Of a DNA stretch of 64,000 nt, positions 25,851 to 35,130 are shown piece by piece. The stretch comes from ENR-C20 sp942493145 (GTDB lineage: Bacteria; Bacillota; Clostridia; Acetivibrionales; DTU013). The stretch covers positions 2,170,001 to 2,234,000 of the forward strand of contig OW818679.1 of assembly GCA_942493145.1 (NCBI GenBank), written 5' to 3'. A program made the translations under genes and the position numbers. The notes below the pieces were generated by a model, which was given only the letters and a program-made list of their open reading frames with translations, did no database searches and had not been told where the DNA came from. Numbering within the stretch: the stretch's first letter is position 1; each line of letters opens with the position of its first letter.

Positions 25851-26988
25851 TTTGCGCCCCCCCGTAATAAACGACCTGCCTCACAGTGGACGGTATCAGG
25901 ATGGGCCGTTCCACTCCCAGGATTATCAGGGTGGTTCCCCATGGTATATGCAGTGCTTCCGCCTTCAGAATAGCCTCCAGGCTGCCATAAGTATTGAATT
26001 CTACTCTCGCAAGAGCTTCAAGCACCTGCCTGCCCTGGTCGTCGCTGCGGTTTACCGGTACGATCGCATTGCCATGTTTTCCTGTCATGGATGCATTGCT
26101 GACCAGACCAAAGGGTATCCTGCAGTTATCCGCCCAGACAGCCAGTGAAGCTGCTATGGAAAGTGCCCTTTCAAATTCTTCCTCCCTTGGCTCGGGCAGC
26201 ATGAATGCTTCCACGTCAATTGCAATGCAAATGCGGAGGCTTGATGAGGATTCTACGATTTTGGAAAGCAGTCGGTCCTTGTGGGCACTTGCTTTCCAGC
26301 TTATGAAGCGTGCCGGCATGTCGGGAGTATAATCACGCAACCCGACAAACATTATCGGATCAAAAAGGTATGGTCTGCTGTCCCTTTTCAGGCCGCTGAA
26401 ATCTGAAGCCTTGAATTCAATGCTGTCCAAGGGCAAAAGTCGCGGATAAACAGCCAGGTGCTGCTTGCTTTCTACATATGAATCTCTGTTGAAAAGCCCC
26501 AGCACATCACGGGACTGCAGTTGAAGAGCTGGTATTTTATAGTAACCACGTTTCTGTGCTGTAAAGTACAATTCTCGTGATATTTCTGCAAAGGGCCCGA
26601 GATAAGCCTTACCCGTCACGATTTCTCCATTTGAAACTGCTCCTGCCTCCCCTTCCTTTATAACCTGCTTTAGTATTTTAGACAAAGGTTGAGTCCATTT
26701 CAGAAGGGTTGGAAGCCTTTTCCCGTTTTTAATCTCTATGGAAAGCTCTGCTTTATCTCCAGGAAACATCCTGCAGGGGTGCAGTATTGATTGGGTATGC
26801 AGCTTGTGCAGCCCCAGCTTTGACCAAAGTCCGGCAACTTCAAATATCAGGATCAGGATGAGCAGGTAAAAGGCAGGCAGATAGCTGCCTGTCTTGAGAA
26901 GATAAAGGAAAGATATAATGAAAATAATCCTGAAGAAAACCATAGTGTATATTGAGGTTACATTAGTTATTCCTCTTTCATTATCCAT
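25840..26988 (-). CDS. DUF58 (von Willebrand-like) membrane-anchored protein
   Basis: A 382-residue protein partner of MoxR ATPases. Two hydrophobic stretches near the N-terminus (FFRIIFIISFLYLL and LPAFYLLILILIFEV) are followed by a beta-rich region and then the DUF58 core, YTPDMPARFISWKASAHKDRLLSKIVE, with the typical R/W/K pattern and a vWA-like segment SSSLRICIAIDVEA. The chosen start is ATG 26988; an in-frame TTG further upstream overlaps the end of the MoxR gene and lacks a site. It lies four bases after the MoxR stop and overlaps the next gene. Confidence 0.9.
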   Translation of the reverse strand: MDNERGITNVTSIYTMVFFRIIFIISFLYLLKTGSYLPAFYLLILILIFEVAGLWSKLGLHKLHTQSILHPCRMFPGDKAELSIEIKNGKRLPTLLKWTQPLSKILKQVIKEGEAGAVSNGEIVTGKAYLGPFAEISRELYFTAQKRGYYKIPALQLQSRDVLGLFNRDSYVESKQHLAVYPRLLPLDSIEFKASDFSGLKRDSRPYLFDPIMFVGLRDYTPDMPARFISWKASAHKDRLLSKIVESSSSLRICIAIDVEAFMLPEPREEEFERALSIAASLAVWADNCRIPFGLVSNASMTGKHGNAIVPVNRSDDQGRQVLEALARVEFNTYGSLEAILKAEALHIPWGTTLIILGVERPILIPSTVRQVVYYGGAQNAE

Positions 26989-26992
26989 GGGC

Positions 26993-27937
26993 TCATTCAC
27001 CGCCAATTTCAACGGGAACGGGAACAGAATTCAGAACTTCTGCAAGGACACTTCCCGCATCCGATCCCCTCAGCCGGTCTTCCCTTTTTAATGAAAGACG
27101 GTGGGCAAGTACATGACCGGCCAGGTATTTGACATCATCAGGTATGACATATTTGCGGTCACGCAAAAGCGCCAGTGCCCTGACTGCACGGTAAAGGGCA
27201 AGGCTTGCTCTTGGACTGGCTCCGAAGGCAACCGAAGGATGATTACGAGTTGCCCTGACGAGCTCAACTATGTAGCTGCTTATTGAGGGATGTACAAAAA
27301 CATTGTTTGCAAGTGACTGCCATTCTGTAACATCCTTTTCATCTGCTACTGATTGAAGCTTTAACAGTGGATTTTCCCTGCCATGAGTCAGCAGTATGAG
27401 TTCTTCATTTTTTGCGTCAGGATAACCCATGGATATTTTTAATAGAAACCGGTCAAGCTGCGCTTCAGGTAACGGGAATGTACCTTCATGCTCTATGGGG
27501 TTTTGCGTAGCTATGACCAGGAACGGATGCGGAAGCTTCATTGTCTGGCCATCAACAGTAACCTGCCTTTCCTCCATGGCTTCAAGCAGGCTGGATTGAG
27601 TTCTGGGTACGGCACGGTTTATCTCATCCACCAGCAGGATGTTGGTCACAACCGGACCTGCACGGAATGAGAAGCTGTTACTCTGGCGATCGAACACATA
27701 AAACCCAGTGACATCGGTCGGAGTAAGATCAGGTGTGCACTGAAGCCTGTGGAAACCGGCATTGATGGATGCTGCGAGGGCTTTTGCAATCATTGTCTTA
27801 CCTACGCCAGGTACATCCTCTATGAGAATATGTCCTTCAGCAATGAGGCCGACCAGCATGAGCTCCAGCTGATCCTCCTTGCCAAGTACGATGGATGAAA
27901 TGCTTTCTTTGAGTCTCTTAAGTGATTCGGGCAGCAT
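26993..27937 (-). CDS. MoxR-family AAA+ ATPase
   Basis: A 314-residue MoxR ATPase, thought to act as a chaperone for metal or complex insertion. Walker A GVGKTMIAKALA (about 44-55), Walker B ILLVDEINRAVPRTQSSLLEAMEERQVTVDG, sensor 1 ATQNPIEHEGTFPLPEAQLDRF and the C-terminal FGASPRASLALYRAVRALA are all present. The start is ATG 27937 after AGAGAGG. It leads a three-gene operon with DUF58 and a DUF4129-like membrane protein, the standard MoxR arrangement. Confidence 0.95.
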   Translation of the reverse strand: MLPESLKRLKESISSIVLGKEDQLELMLVGLIAEGHILIEDVPGVGKTMIAKALAASINAGFHRLQCTPDLTPTDVTGFYVFDRQSNSFSFRAGPVVTNILLVDEINRAVPRTQSSLLEAMEERQVTVDGQTMKLPHPFLVIATQNPIEHEGTFPLPEAQLDRFLLKISMGYPDAKNEELILLTHGRENPLLKLQSVADEKDVTEWQSLANNVFVHPSISSYIVELVRATRNHPSVAFGASPRASLALYRAVRALALLRDRKYVIPDDVKYLAGHVLAHRLSLKREDRLRGSDAGSVLAEVLNSVPVPVEIGGE

Positions 27938-28008
27938 GACAGATTCCTCTCTTTTGCGTTATATCTGTTTTTACTTATTATATTTTAATTCTATTTGGTA
28001 TTCAAGCT

Positions 28009-29610
28009 TTAGCACCGTCCATTAAGACGTGCATAGTTATTCTTATTATCCCCGTACAGATCCTTGAAAACCTTGAAATATTCATCATGAACAGACTTAT
28101 TCCCCATATCCGGACTGTACCTGTCTCTGACTTTAATCATATTTTTGACTTCATCAAAGCTCTTCAATATTCCCAGTCCCATTGCTGCAACAATTGCAGC
28201 TCCAACAGATCCGACATTCTGCGGATTATCCGTGGTCTCAACTACCCTTCCCAGAATATCGGCAAGCATCTGGCACGTAACCGGCGCCAGTGCACCTCCA
28301 CCTGCAAATCTTACAGGTCCTGTTGTTCTGACCTTTTTCTGCTGTGATTCCAGCTGCCATCTCAAGTGATAGCATATTCCTTCCAGGACGGAATGAATAA
28401 GTTCGGTCTTCCCCGTATCCAGACTTATGTTGAAAAACATACCTCTTACATTGGGATCTTCAAACGGGCAACGGTTTCCGTGGAGCCAGGGTGTGAATAT
28501 GACCCCTCCGCTGCCCGCCGGTACGTCTTTGATCGATTCCATCATATAATCGTAAAGGCTTTTATAAATTCCTTCCTGTGAATCTGATACCTCTTTCTTT
28601 TCGAGATATACACCAATCTCATCAAGTGCAAGATGATCCTTTACCCATTCAAGGCACTTTCCCGCTGTTTCCAGCTCAGCAAAATAATTGTAGTATCTGC
28701 TGTCTGCACCAACTATTGAGGCTATCATCGCCTTTGTATCCACAATCTGTTTTCCGACTACTGTAGATACCCATCCGGATGTACCTGAATAAATATGTGT
28801 GCTTCCCAGTTCAACTGCCCCTGCGCCTATTCCAATGAGAGAGGCGTCGCCACCTCCCCCGAAAACAGGAGTTCCTTCCGGCAGATGGAGCATCCCGGCC
28901 GCTTCCTTTGTCAGGCCTCCAGCAATATCGGTGCTTTTTATGATTTGCGGCAGGTGTCCCATATTTATTCCGAACATCCTGCACAACTCGCTGCTGAAGC
29001 CTTTCCTGCCATTCCGGGTATCATAGAGCAGTGTCGCATAAGCGCTATCCTCAGTCATGACGAACCTGCCGGTACATCTGGATATGAGGTACTCTTTTAC
29101 ATCCAGCCATTTGTAGACCCTGTTGAATGCCTCCGGTTCATTCCCCTCAACCCATTTGTATTTCCAGACAGGATCCTTGACACTTGCCGCTACCGCCCTG
29201 GTTATCACAAGAGACCGAAACAGCTTCCATACATTTGCCCCAGCAACCTGCAATCCGTTGGCAATTCCTGCTTTCAATTCCTTTACCGCCCGCTGGTCCA
29301 TATAACTCATCGCTCTCCTGACAGGTATGCCATCACTGTCAACCAGCACCAGTCCCTGCATTTGTGAGCAAAATGAAATTCCTTTGATACTTGGTGCAGA
29401 TATACCGTTTTCATCCAGCACCCTTCGGGTTGTGCTGCACATGGCATTCCACCAGTCACAGGGATCCTGCTCCACGCCCCCGTTTCCAGTGACAAAAAGC
29501 CCATAGCCTTCCATTGCTGAGGCTACAAGCTTGATTGTATCAGAAATCTCAAATACACAGGTTTTTATACCTGTAGTTCCAACATCATAAGCAATAATAT
29601 GAACAGGCAT
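28009..29610 (-). CDS. FGGY-family carbohydrate kinase (xylulokinase-like)
   Basis: A 533-residue ATP-dependent sugar or polyol kinase. ATP/phosphate loop YDVGTTGIKTCVF at the N-terminus, QDPCDWW, the FGGY-type segment GGGGDASLIGIGAGAVELG and C-terminal FAGGGALAPVTCQMLADILGR are visible. Substrate class (xylulose, ribulose, erythritol and others) cannot be fixed from sequence. An ATG at 29616 is also in frame; ATG 29610 has the better distance from GGTGGAGA. It follows tetR with a four-base overlap region and is divergent from aminotransferase, aldolase and MFS genes carrying the same palindrome. Confidence 0.9.
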   Translation of the reverse strand: MPVHIIAYDVGTTGIKTCVFEISDTIKLVASAMEGYGLFVTGNGGVEQDPCDWWNAMCSTTRRVLDENGISAPSIKGISFCSQMQGLVLVDSDGIPVRRAMSYMDQRAVKELKAGIANGLQVAGANVWKLFRSLVITRAVAASVKDPVWKYKWVEGNEPEAFNRVYKWLDVKEYLISRCTGRFVMTEDSAYATLLYDTRNGRKGFSSELCRMFGINMGHLPQIIKSTDIAGGLTKEAAGMLHLPEGTPVFGGGGDASLIGIGAGAVELGSTHIYSGTSGWVSTVVGKQIVDTKAMIASIVGADSRYYNYFAELETAGKCLEWVKDHLALDEIGVYLEKKEVSDSQEGIYKSLYDYMMESIKDVPAGSGGVIFTPWLHGNRCPFEDPNVRGMFFNISLDTGKTELIHSVLEGICYHLRWQLESQQKKVRTTGPVRFAGGGALAPVTCQMLADILGRVVETTDNPQNVGSVGAAIVAAMGLGILKSFDEVKNMIKVRDRYSPDMGNKSVHDEYFKVFKDLYGDNKNNYARLNGRC

Positions 29611-29612
29611 GA

Positions 29613-30266
29613 TCATTCTCCACCGGCCAAAAAAGCGCCTTTTATGAATTTCATCAATTGCTCCGCCAACAGATCATCTTTTTCGAATACATCGTCACCG
29701 ACAAATAACATCATCCGCTGTTTGTAATACTCACAGCAGTATGAGAACTGCAACATTATGAAAAGGTTATCCAGGAAAAAGGCAAACATCCCTGCATCAA
29801 GATCCTTCCTCACCAGTCCCTTTTCCTTTGCGTCACTTATTAATGAAGCATACAAACCCGCCGTGGCACTTTCCATATCCGATACCATCTTCCAGACAAG
29901 TTCTGAACGGTTTTCTGTGGTCATTTCATTATATAGCCTTGTCAGATGCACGTTATTGCGTGAATGTGACTGTATCGCCCTGAGGATCCGTTCAACCCTC
30001 TCCAGCAAGCCTTCCTCGGAGTGTATTATTTCTTCAAGGACATTCTTAAGAGTTATAACGCCGATATGGACTATAGTAAGGAATAATTCCTCTTTATTGC
30101 CGAAATATTTGTAAAGCGAGCCGACGCTGACACCGGCTTTTTGGGCGATGCTGTTGATGTTCGCACTGTCAAAGCCATGTTCAGCAAACTCTATTGTTGC
30201 TGAGTCTATTATTGTCTTCTGTTTATCCTGTGAAATTTTATTGAAGGAATCTTTATATGATATCAA
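29613..30266 (-). CDS. TetR/AcrR-family transcriptional regulator
   Basis: A 217-residue repressor. The N-terminal helix-turn-helix is FAEHGFDSANINSIAQKAGVS followed by VGSLYKYFGNKEELF, the TetR signature. The C-terminal ligand domain is helical and gives no substrate hint. The start is TTG 30266 with AGAGGTG seven bases upstream. Immediately upstream lies an 18-bp perfect palindrome overlapping the +1 region, and the same palindrome lies at the start of the divergent aminotransferase transcript. The regulator therefore probably represses itself with the kinase gene, and the aminotransferase-aldolase-MFS genes. Confidence 0.93.
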   Translation of the reverse strand: MISYKDSFNKISQDKQKTIIDSATIEFAEHGFDSANINSIAQKAGVSVGSLYKYFGNKEELFLTIVHIGVITLKNVLEEIIHSEEGLLERVERILRAIQSHSRNNVHLTRLYNEMTTENRSELVWKMVSDMESATAGLYASLISDAKEKGLVRKDLDAGMFAFFLDNLFIMLQFSYCCEYYKQRMMLFVGDDVFEKDDLLAEQLMKFIKGAFLAGGE

Positions 30267-30288
30267 TGGGTTTCACCTCTCATTTTAG

Positions 30289-30335
30289 TGAGTGAACGTT
30301 CACTCATATTCTATCATATTGAAATTTTTTTGCAA
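30289..30335 (-). promoter_or_regulatory. Promoter and palindromic operator of tetR-kinase
   Basis: TGAGTGAACGTTCACTCA (30289-30306) is a perfect 18-bp palindrome. On the minus strand TTGCAA (30335-30330) and TAGAAT (30313-30308) with a 16-base spacer place the start inside the palindrome, so bound repressor would block the promoter. Confidence 0.88.
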
Positions 30336-30415
30336 TTATATAAGTTGAATTTAGCTTTCTTAATTCAACTTATTTTCCTTAATTCATAAGATGGACAAAA
30401 TTTATTGATACGATA

Positions 30416-30934
30416 TCATAACAAATCTGTTTTCTTGAGTTCACGCAGGACTGCAGTTTCCCTTTTTACCCAACGGCTGATGTCACTTTTCCCTTTTTCA
30501 AGAAGGCTGTCGTTATTGCATATCGCAAAATCTATATCCGTCCATTGCGGAACAAATCCCAATTCTGCTTCATAAGCGTCCAATTCCTGTTTTCCCTGGT
30601 TTACGGCTACTTCGCAAAGATAATAGTATGAATGCATTTCAAATATGTAATTTTCATGATATGCATCGATATTTCTCTCTGTCACTAACCCGATTTTATT
30701 TATTATCCTTTTGATTACATATCCGGTCTCTTCCCTTACTTCCCTTGCCAGAGCATCTTCGTGGGATTCATTTATCTTTATCCCACCGCCTGGGAATTTA
30801 TAATCCCCTTTGACGGAATGGATCATTAATATTTTACCATTCTTAATTATGACCGCTCGAACAGCTTGTCTTACATTAATTTTTACTGAAGCAAAATCTA
30901 TCTTTTGCATACCTATAGTAAATTCAAAAAGCAT
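30416..30934 (-). CDS. NUDIX hydrolase
   Basis: A 172-residue Nudix protein that hydrolyses a nucleoside diphosphate linked to another group. The box GX5EX7REUXEEXGU is present as GGIKINESHEDALA followed by REVREETGYV (about residues 49-72). KFPGGGIKINE indicates a typical fold. It lies between tetR and the divergent aminotransferase and is transcribed toward tetR. Nothing ties it to the palindrome regulon, and the substrate is unknown. The start is ATG 30934 with AAGGA eleven bases upstream; a second ATG at codon 9 is possible. Confidence 0.88.
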   Translation of the reverse strand: MLFEFTIGMQKIDFASVKINVRQAVRAVIIKNGKILMIHSVKGDYKFPGGGIKINESHEDALAREVREETGYVIKRIINKIGLVTERNIDAYHENYIFEMHSYYYLCEVAVNQGKQELDAYEAELGFVPQWTDIDFAICNNDSLLEKGKSDISRWVKRETAVLRELKKTDLL

Positions 30935-31015
30935 CCTCTGGTATTCCTTCCTGAAGTCATCTACAAACTTTTAAATATTTTACCATCTTTTTTCATAAGC
31001 TTCAATTGTACTCTG

Positions 31016-31069
31016 TTGACTTTTAAGCTTGAAGTGATATACTCAAATTAATGAGTGAACGTTCACTCA
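31016..31069 (+). promoter_or_regulatory. Promoter and palindromic operator of the aminotransferase operon
   Basis: TTGACT (31016-31021) and TATACT (31038-31043) form a promoter with a 16-base spacer. TGAGTGAACGTTCACTCA at 31052-31069 is identical to the palindrome upstream of tetR and starts within a few bases of the expected +1. Confidence 0.9.
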
Positions 31070-31117
31070 CTGTATTTATATAAAAAGTCGATAATAATTA
31101 TCGTGGAGGTCGTTGTC

Positions 31118-32593
31118 ATGGAAAGCAATTATTCTATTTCTGAGTATCCAAATGCCACTTCGGTAACAAAGAAACTGGATGAACTAATAAAAAAACCAAT
31201 TTACACTATCAACCCCATCGCATTAAAAAACTATGAAGAAGAATACTACGGAAAAAAATGCACCGGCTCGAGGGATATGATAAATGAGGCAAAAAACATC
31301 ATTCCCGGGGGCGTTCAGCACAATCTTGCATTCAATCATCCCTTCCCCCTCGTATTTACAAAAGCAGAAGGTGCATACCTTTATGATATTGACGGAAACA
31401 GGTACTATGATTTTTTGCAAGCCGGTGGGCCCACCGTCCTTGGGAGCAATCCGCCCGAAGTGCGCAGCAAAGTCATCGAACTGCTCAATGATTGTGGACC
31501 TTCTACAGGTCTTTTCCATGAATTCGAATATAAGCTCGCAAAAAAAATATCTGACAGCATTAAAACCGTAGAGATGTTCAGGATGCTGGGATCGGGCACT
31601 GAAGCCTGCATGGCGGCTATAAGGGTTGCACGCCTTGCTACGGATAAGAAGTATATCATAAAGATGGGAGGAGCTTACCATGGTTGGAGTGACCAGCTGG
31701 CATACGGCATACGTATCCCCGGTTCCAAGTGGACCCAGGCCCATGGCGTTCCTCGTTTTTGTTTCAGAAATACCCAGGAGTTTTTCCCAAATGATCTTAA
31801 TGACCTGGAGAAAAAGCTCCGGATAAATACGCTGCGGGGCGGTACAGCTGCAGTCATAATTGAACCTCTCGGTCCTGAAAGCGGCACCCGGCCTGTAGAT
31901 ATTAATTTCAACAAGGGAGTTGAATCACTTTGCCGTAAATACGGTGCACTTCTCATATTCGACGAAGTAGTAACAGCCTTCAGGGTAGGCATGGCCGGAG
32001 CACAGGGATTTTTCGGAGTAACACCAGATCTTACGGTATTCGGCAAGGTCGTTGCTGGAGGCTACCCCGGAGCAGGCGGTCTTGGAGGGAAAAAGGAATA
32101 CATGAAATACCTTGCCGCCGGAATACAGTCGGGTGACAAGCATAAAAAAGCTCTTATAGGCGGTACTATGGCAGCCAATCCATTAAGCTGCGTAGCAGGA
32201 TATTATACACTCTGTGAAATCGAGAAGACAAATGCTGCACAGAAAGCAGGTCAGATGGGTGACAAACTGATTAATGGCCTTCAGAAATTGATTGAAAAGC
32301 ATGACCTTCCGTTTGTTGCCTTCAATCAGGGATCCATTTGTCATCTGGAGACTGTCGGAACAGTACATTTTTCAATAAACTGGTCACGTCCGTGGAAAAT
32401 ACCCTCTGTACTTAAGGAAACCTCTCTCAGGAAAAAGGAGATGGAGCACATGGGTGCCGCATATATGGCGGAAGGCATTGTTACACTTGCCGGAAGCAGG
32501 CTTTATACCAGCGCGGCATATACGGATGAGATGATCGGAGATGTTCTTGAGAGGTTTGATAAAGTGTTCGACAATGTATCGATAAAGGCGTAA
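31118..32593 (+). CDS. Class III aminotransferase (glutamate-1-semialdehyde mutase-like)
   Basis: A 491-residue PLP enzyme of the class III aminotransferase family. The cofactor Lys is in VFGKVVAGGYPGAGGLGGKK; the preceding IFDEVVTAFR holds the Asp contacting the PLP ring. The GSGTEACMAAIRVARLAT segment binds phosphate. The sequence is closer to GSA aminomutase-like and beta-amino acid transaminases than to GABA transaminases. Start ATG 31118 follows GTGGAGG; an upstream in-frame ATG lies within the operator and is rejected. It is the first gene of a run with a class II aldolase and an MFS transporter. The amino donor is unknown. Confidence 0.88.
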   Translation: MESNYSISEYPNATSVTKKLDELIKKPIYTINPIALKNYEEEYYGKKCTGSRDMINEAKNIIPGGVQHNLAFNHPFPLVFTKAEGAYLYDIDGNRYYDFLQAGGPTVLGSNPPEVRSKVIELLNDCGPSTGLFHEFEYKLAKKISDSIKTVEMFRMLGSGTEACMAAIRVARLATDKKYIIKMGGAYHGWSDQLAYGIRIPGSKWTQAHGVPRFCFRNTQEFFPNDLNDLEKKLRINTLRGGTAAVIIEPLGPESGTRPVDINFNKGVESLCRKYGALLIFDEVVTAFRVGMAGAQGFFGVTPDLTVFGKVVAGGYPGAGGLGGKKEYMKYLAAGIQSGDKHKKALIGGTMAANPLSCVAGYYTLCEIEKTNAAQKAGQMGDKLINGLQKLIEKHDLPFVAFNQGSICHLETVGTVHFSINWSRPWKIPSVLKETSLRKKEMEHMGAAYMAEGIVTLAGSRLYTSAAYTDEMIGDVLERFDKVFDNVSIKA

Positions 32594-32604
32594 CGGAGGC
32601 TTAA

Positions 32605-33723
32605 ATGACTGAAACTGATGCAAAGAAAAGCGTAATACAGGCAGGGATAAGGCTGGTCGGGTCGGGACTGATCGCTCGGACCTGGGGTAATGTAAGCTGC
32701 CGGATAAATGAAAACAGATTTGCAATCACACCCAGTGGAAGAGATTACCTGACATTGACGCCCGATGATATCGTTGAGGTGAATATCTCTGATTTGAGCT
32801 ACAACGGCAACATCAAGCCCTCGTCGGAAAAAGGGGTGCATGCAGAGGTTTACAGGCTTCACCCCGGTATCAATTTTGTTATTCACACGCACCAGGATAA
32901 TGCTTCGGCAATGAGCACCTTTGGACTGGATGTGATACAGCTGCCGGGTGCTTCCCAGCTTCTCGGCGGTGAGGTGGTTTGCACCGGCTATGGGCTACCC
33001 GGGACAAAGAAACTTCGGCGTAAGGTTGCTGAAGCCTTATTGATTTCCAAAGGTCAGGCTGTGATAATGAAGAATCATGGAGCCCTTTGCTTTGGTAAGG
33101 ATGCAGATGAAGCTTTTCAGGCTGCAAAGGAGCTTGAGGATTCATATGAAGGCTTTATCTCAAATCGATATTTGAAAATCAGTGGTCAGAAAAGTTTCGA
33201 CTGGGATAGCATGCGACTGTCAGCACTGTCAAGGCTATTGGGGGAAAACACCGGCAGTTGCTCAAGCACCGGCAATAATGAAGATCCTGCGGTAAATAAA
33301 AGTATAAATGAATTATCCGAAAAGATTATTAATGATCACAAAAATCACAAGGATATCAATTACATAATACATAACTCCACCCCCGATATCAAAGCCGTTT
33401 CCAATTCAGGTATCAAAAAGCTGAAGCCTTTACTGGACGACTTCGCACAGATTGCAGGCATCTCAGTCGATATCGTTGACAATGATGTTGTAAAAATCTC
33501 TGCTGCCCTGAAAAAATCATCAGCCGTAATGATAAAGGATATGGGAGCTTTGTGCTGCGGCAGCTCCAAATGGGACGCAGAGGCCGTTGGCATGATCGTT
33601 GATAAAAACTGCAGAGCTTTAATTGGAGCGTCGCTGTTTAAAGGGGCAAAACCTATAAACCCCATCGAATGCAGGCTGATGCGTCATATTTATTTAAGCA
33701 GGTATTCAAAACAGGCAAAATGA
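32605..33723 (+). CDS. Class II aldolase/adducin-family protein with a second degenerate half
   Basis: A 372-residue protein. The first half (1-200) is a class II aldolase/epimerase: zinc ligands in HTHQDNA and the C-terminal His in KNHGALCFG, with the catalytic Glu probably in SSEKGVHAEVY. These enzymes split or epimerise phosphorylated sugars (fuculose-, ribulose-phosphate types). Residues 290-372 repeat the end of this fold (VMIKDMGALCCGSSKWDAEAVG) without zinc ligands, a layout resembling a decayed duplication. The start is ATG 32605 after ACGGAGG. It lies 11 bases after the aminotransferase. With an FGGY kinase in the same palindrome regulon, a phosphorylated sugar substrate is plausible. 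Confidence 0.87.
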   Translation: MTETDAKKSVIQAGIRLVGSGLIARTWGNVSCRINENRFAITPSGRDYLTLTPDDIVEVNISDLSYNGNIKPSSEKGVHAEVYRLHPGINFVIHTHQDNASAMSTFGLDVIQLPGASQLLGGEVVCTGYGLPGTKKLRRKVAEALLISKGQAVIMKNHGALCFGKDADEAFQAAKELEDSYEGFISNRYLKISGQKSFDWDSMRLSALSRLLGENTGSCSSTGNNEDPAVNKSINELSEKIINDHKNHKDINYIIHNSTPDIKAVSNSGIKKLKPLLDDFAQIAGISVDIVDNDVVKISAALKKSSAVMIKDMGALCCGSSKWDAEAVGMIVDKNCRALIGASLFKGAKPINPIECRLMRHIYLSRYSKQAK

Positions 33724-33758
33724 AATAACCATATAAAAGAATTGAATGGGGGATCATA

Positions 33759-34997
33759 ATGACTAAGATCAAAATTGACGGAACCGGAGCTGTATCCGCG
33801 TACAGATGGGTAATCCTGCTGGCGATCCTACCCTCCATCATCTCAACGGAAATGATGTGGCTGTCCCTGGCACCTGTTTCCAGCCTTGCCGAAGGTTTCT
33901 TCGGCGTAAGCGGTATGAGTATCGCTTTATTCTCTATGAGCTATATGATTATGTTTATACTGTTTACCTTTCCCGCCTCATGGGTGATTGACAAATTCGG
34001 TTTCAAACTGTCACTGATTATTGGATCTGGCATAACAGCAGTTTTTGGTTTTGCAAGATTCTTCTTTGCAGACAACTTCACCATGGTACTTATCACTCAA
34101 TTCATAATTGCCGCAGGTCAACCCTTCCTGCTTAATATATCCACTAAAGTACCTGCAAACTGGTTTCCCGTTTCCGAACGTTCTACAGCCGCGGGTATAC
34201 TGACAATGGCCCAGTATGTAGGCTTTGCAGTTCCAATGCTCCTGGCACCTGCTCTTGCTGAAAGCTCCGGTATACCTGCGTTGTTCCTGGTTTTTGCCAT
34301 CATTGCCACTGTTTCGGCTTTGATTTCTATCATTTTTACACGGGAACGCCCGACCGTTCCGCCGCCAGGTCCGACAGCCATAAAAGAAGACCTGAGTCTT
34401 GCTGCTGTCAGGAAGCTTTTCACCAACAGGTCATTTGTACTGGTTCTTATAGTATGTTTCATATCCATTGGTGTATTCAATACGATATTGACCGTAATTG
34501 AATCCATACTTGCTCCAAGGGGAATATCCGCTGTAGAATCCGGAATAGTAGGCGCTGTATTTGTTGTCGCAGGAGTGTTCGGAGCAGTCATACTTCCCAT
34601 AATTTCTGACAAAGCCGGAAGAAGGACCCCTTTCTTCATTGGAGCAATAGCGCTTCTGATACCCGTCTATCTGGGTTTTACCTTTATCGAAAGCTTCATA
34701 CCGGTAGCGATAATAGCAGGTATAGCAGGTTTTTCAATAATGGGTGTCGCCCCCATCCTGTTCCAGCATGGTGCTGAAGTCGCATATCCGGCTCAGGAGG
34801 GAACGTCCCTGGGATTAATATTATTGATGGGTCAGATATCCGGAGCTCTGTTTGTTTATCTGTTTGAAGCCCTTAACAGCGCAACCGGTTCAATCGTATT
34901 GCCAATGCTTCTGATTGTGGTTATAACAGCCGTTGAGCTGCCGGTAACCATGCGGATGAAGGAATCCGATGTTATATCTTCTCAACCTTCCCCATAA
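33759..34997 (+). CDS. Major facilitator superfamily transporter
   Basis: A 412-residue membrane protein with about 12 hydrophobic segments. The loop between TM2 and TM3 carries the usual conserved acidic/basic residues (WVIDKFGFKLSLI), and a second copy follows in the second half (PIISDKAGRRTPFF). The start is ATG 33759 with GGGGGATC upstream. It is the last gene of the TetR-palindrome operon and is followed by a terminator, so it probably imports the compound handled by the kinase, aminotransferase and aldolase. Substrate unknown. Confidence 0.9.
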   Translation: MTKIKIDGTGAVSAYRWVILLAILPSIISTEMMWLSLAPVSSLAEGFFGVSGMSIALFSMSYMIMFILFTFPASWVIDKFGFKLSLIIGSGITAVFGFARFFFADNFTMVLITQFIIAAGQPFLLNISTKVPANWFPVSERSTAAGILTMAQYVGFAVPMLLAPALAESSGIPALFLVFAIIATVSALISIIFTRERPTVPPPGPTAIKEDLSLAAVRKLFTNRSFVLVLIVCFISIGVFNTILTVIESILAPRGISAVESGIVGAVFVVAGVFGAVILPIISDKAGRRTPFFIGAIALLIPVYLGFTFIESFIPVAIIAGIAGFSIMGVAPILFQHGAEVAYPAQEGTSLGLILLMGQISGALFVYLFEALNSATGSIVLPMLLIVVITAVELPVTMRMKESDVISSQPSP

Positions 34998-35044
34998 ACT
35001 TACAGCTTAACTTGTGAGAAACGCACATATGGATATGGGTAAAG

Positions 35045-35078
35045 AAAAGACCTATCGCTTTGGATAGGTCTTTTCTTT
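35045..35078 (+). terminator. Terminator after the MFS gene
   Basis: AAAAGACCTATC (35045-35056) pairs with GGATAGGTCTTTT (35062-35074) around a five-base loop and is followed by CTTT. It separates this operon from the convergent aminotransferase gene and, with A-runs on the other side, may act on both strands. Confidence 0.9.
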
Positions 35079-35130
35079 ATAATGTTTGGTTTTTTTAGTT
35101 ATTGTTTTTCGGTTATTAATTGACTTTGTT

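Noticed and set aside
31055..31117. Upstream ATG for the aminotransferase
   Set aside because: It lies inside the 18-bp operator and has no ribosome site; ATG 31118 follows GGAGG.
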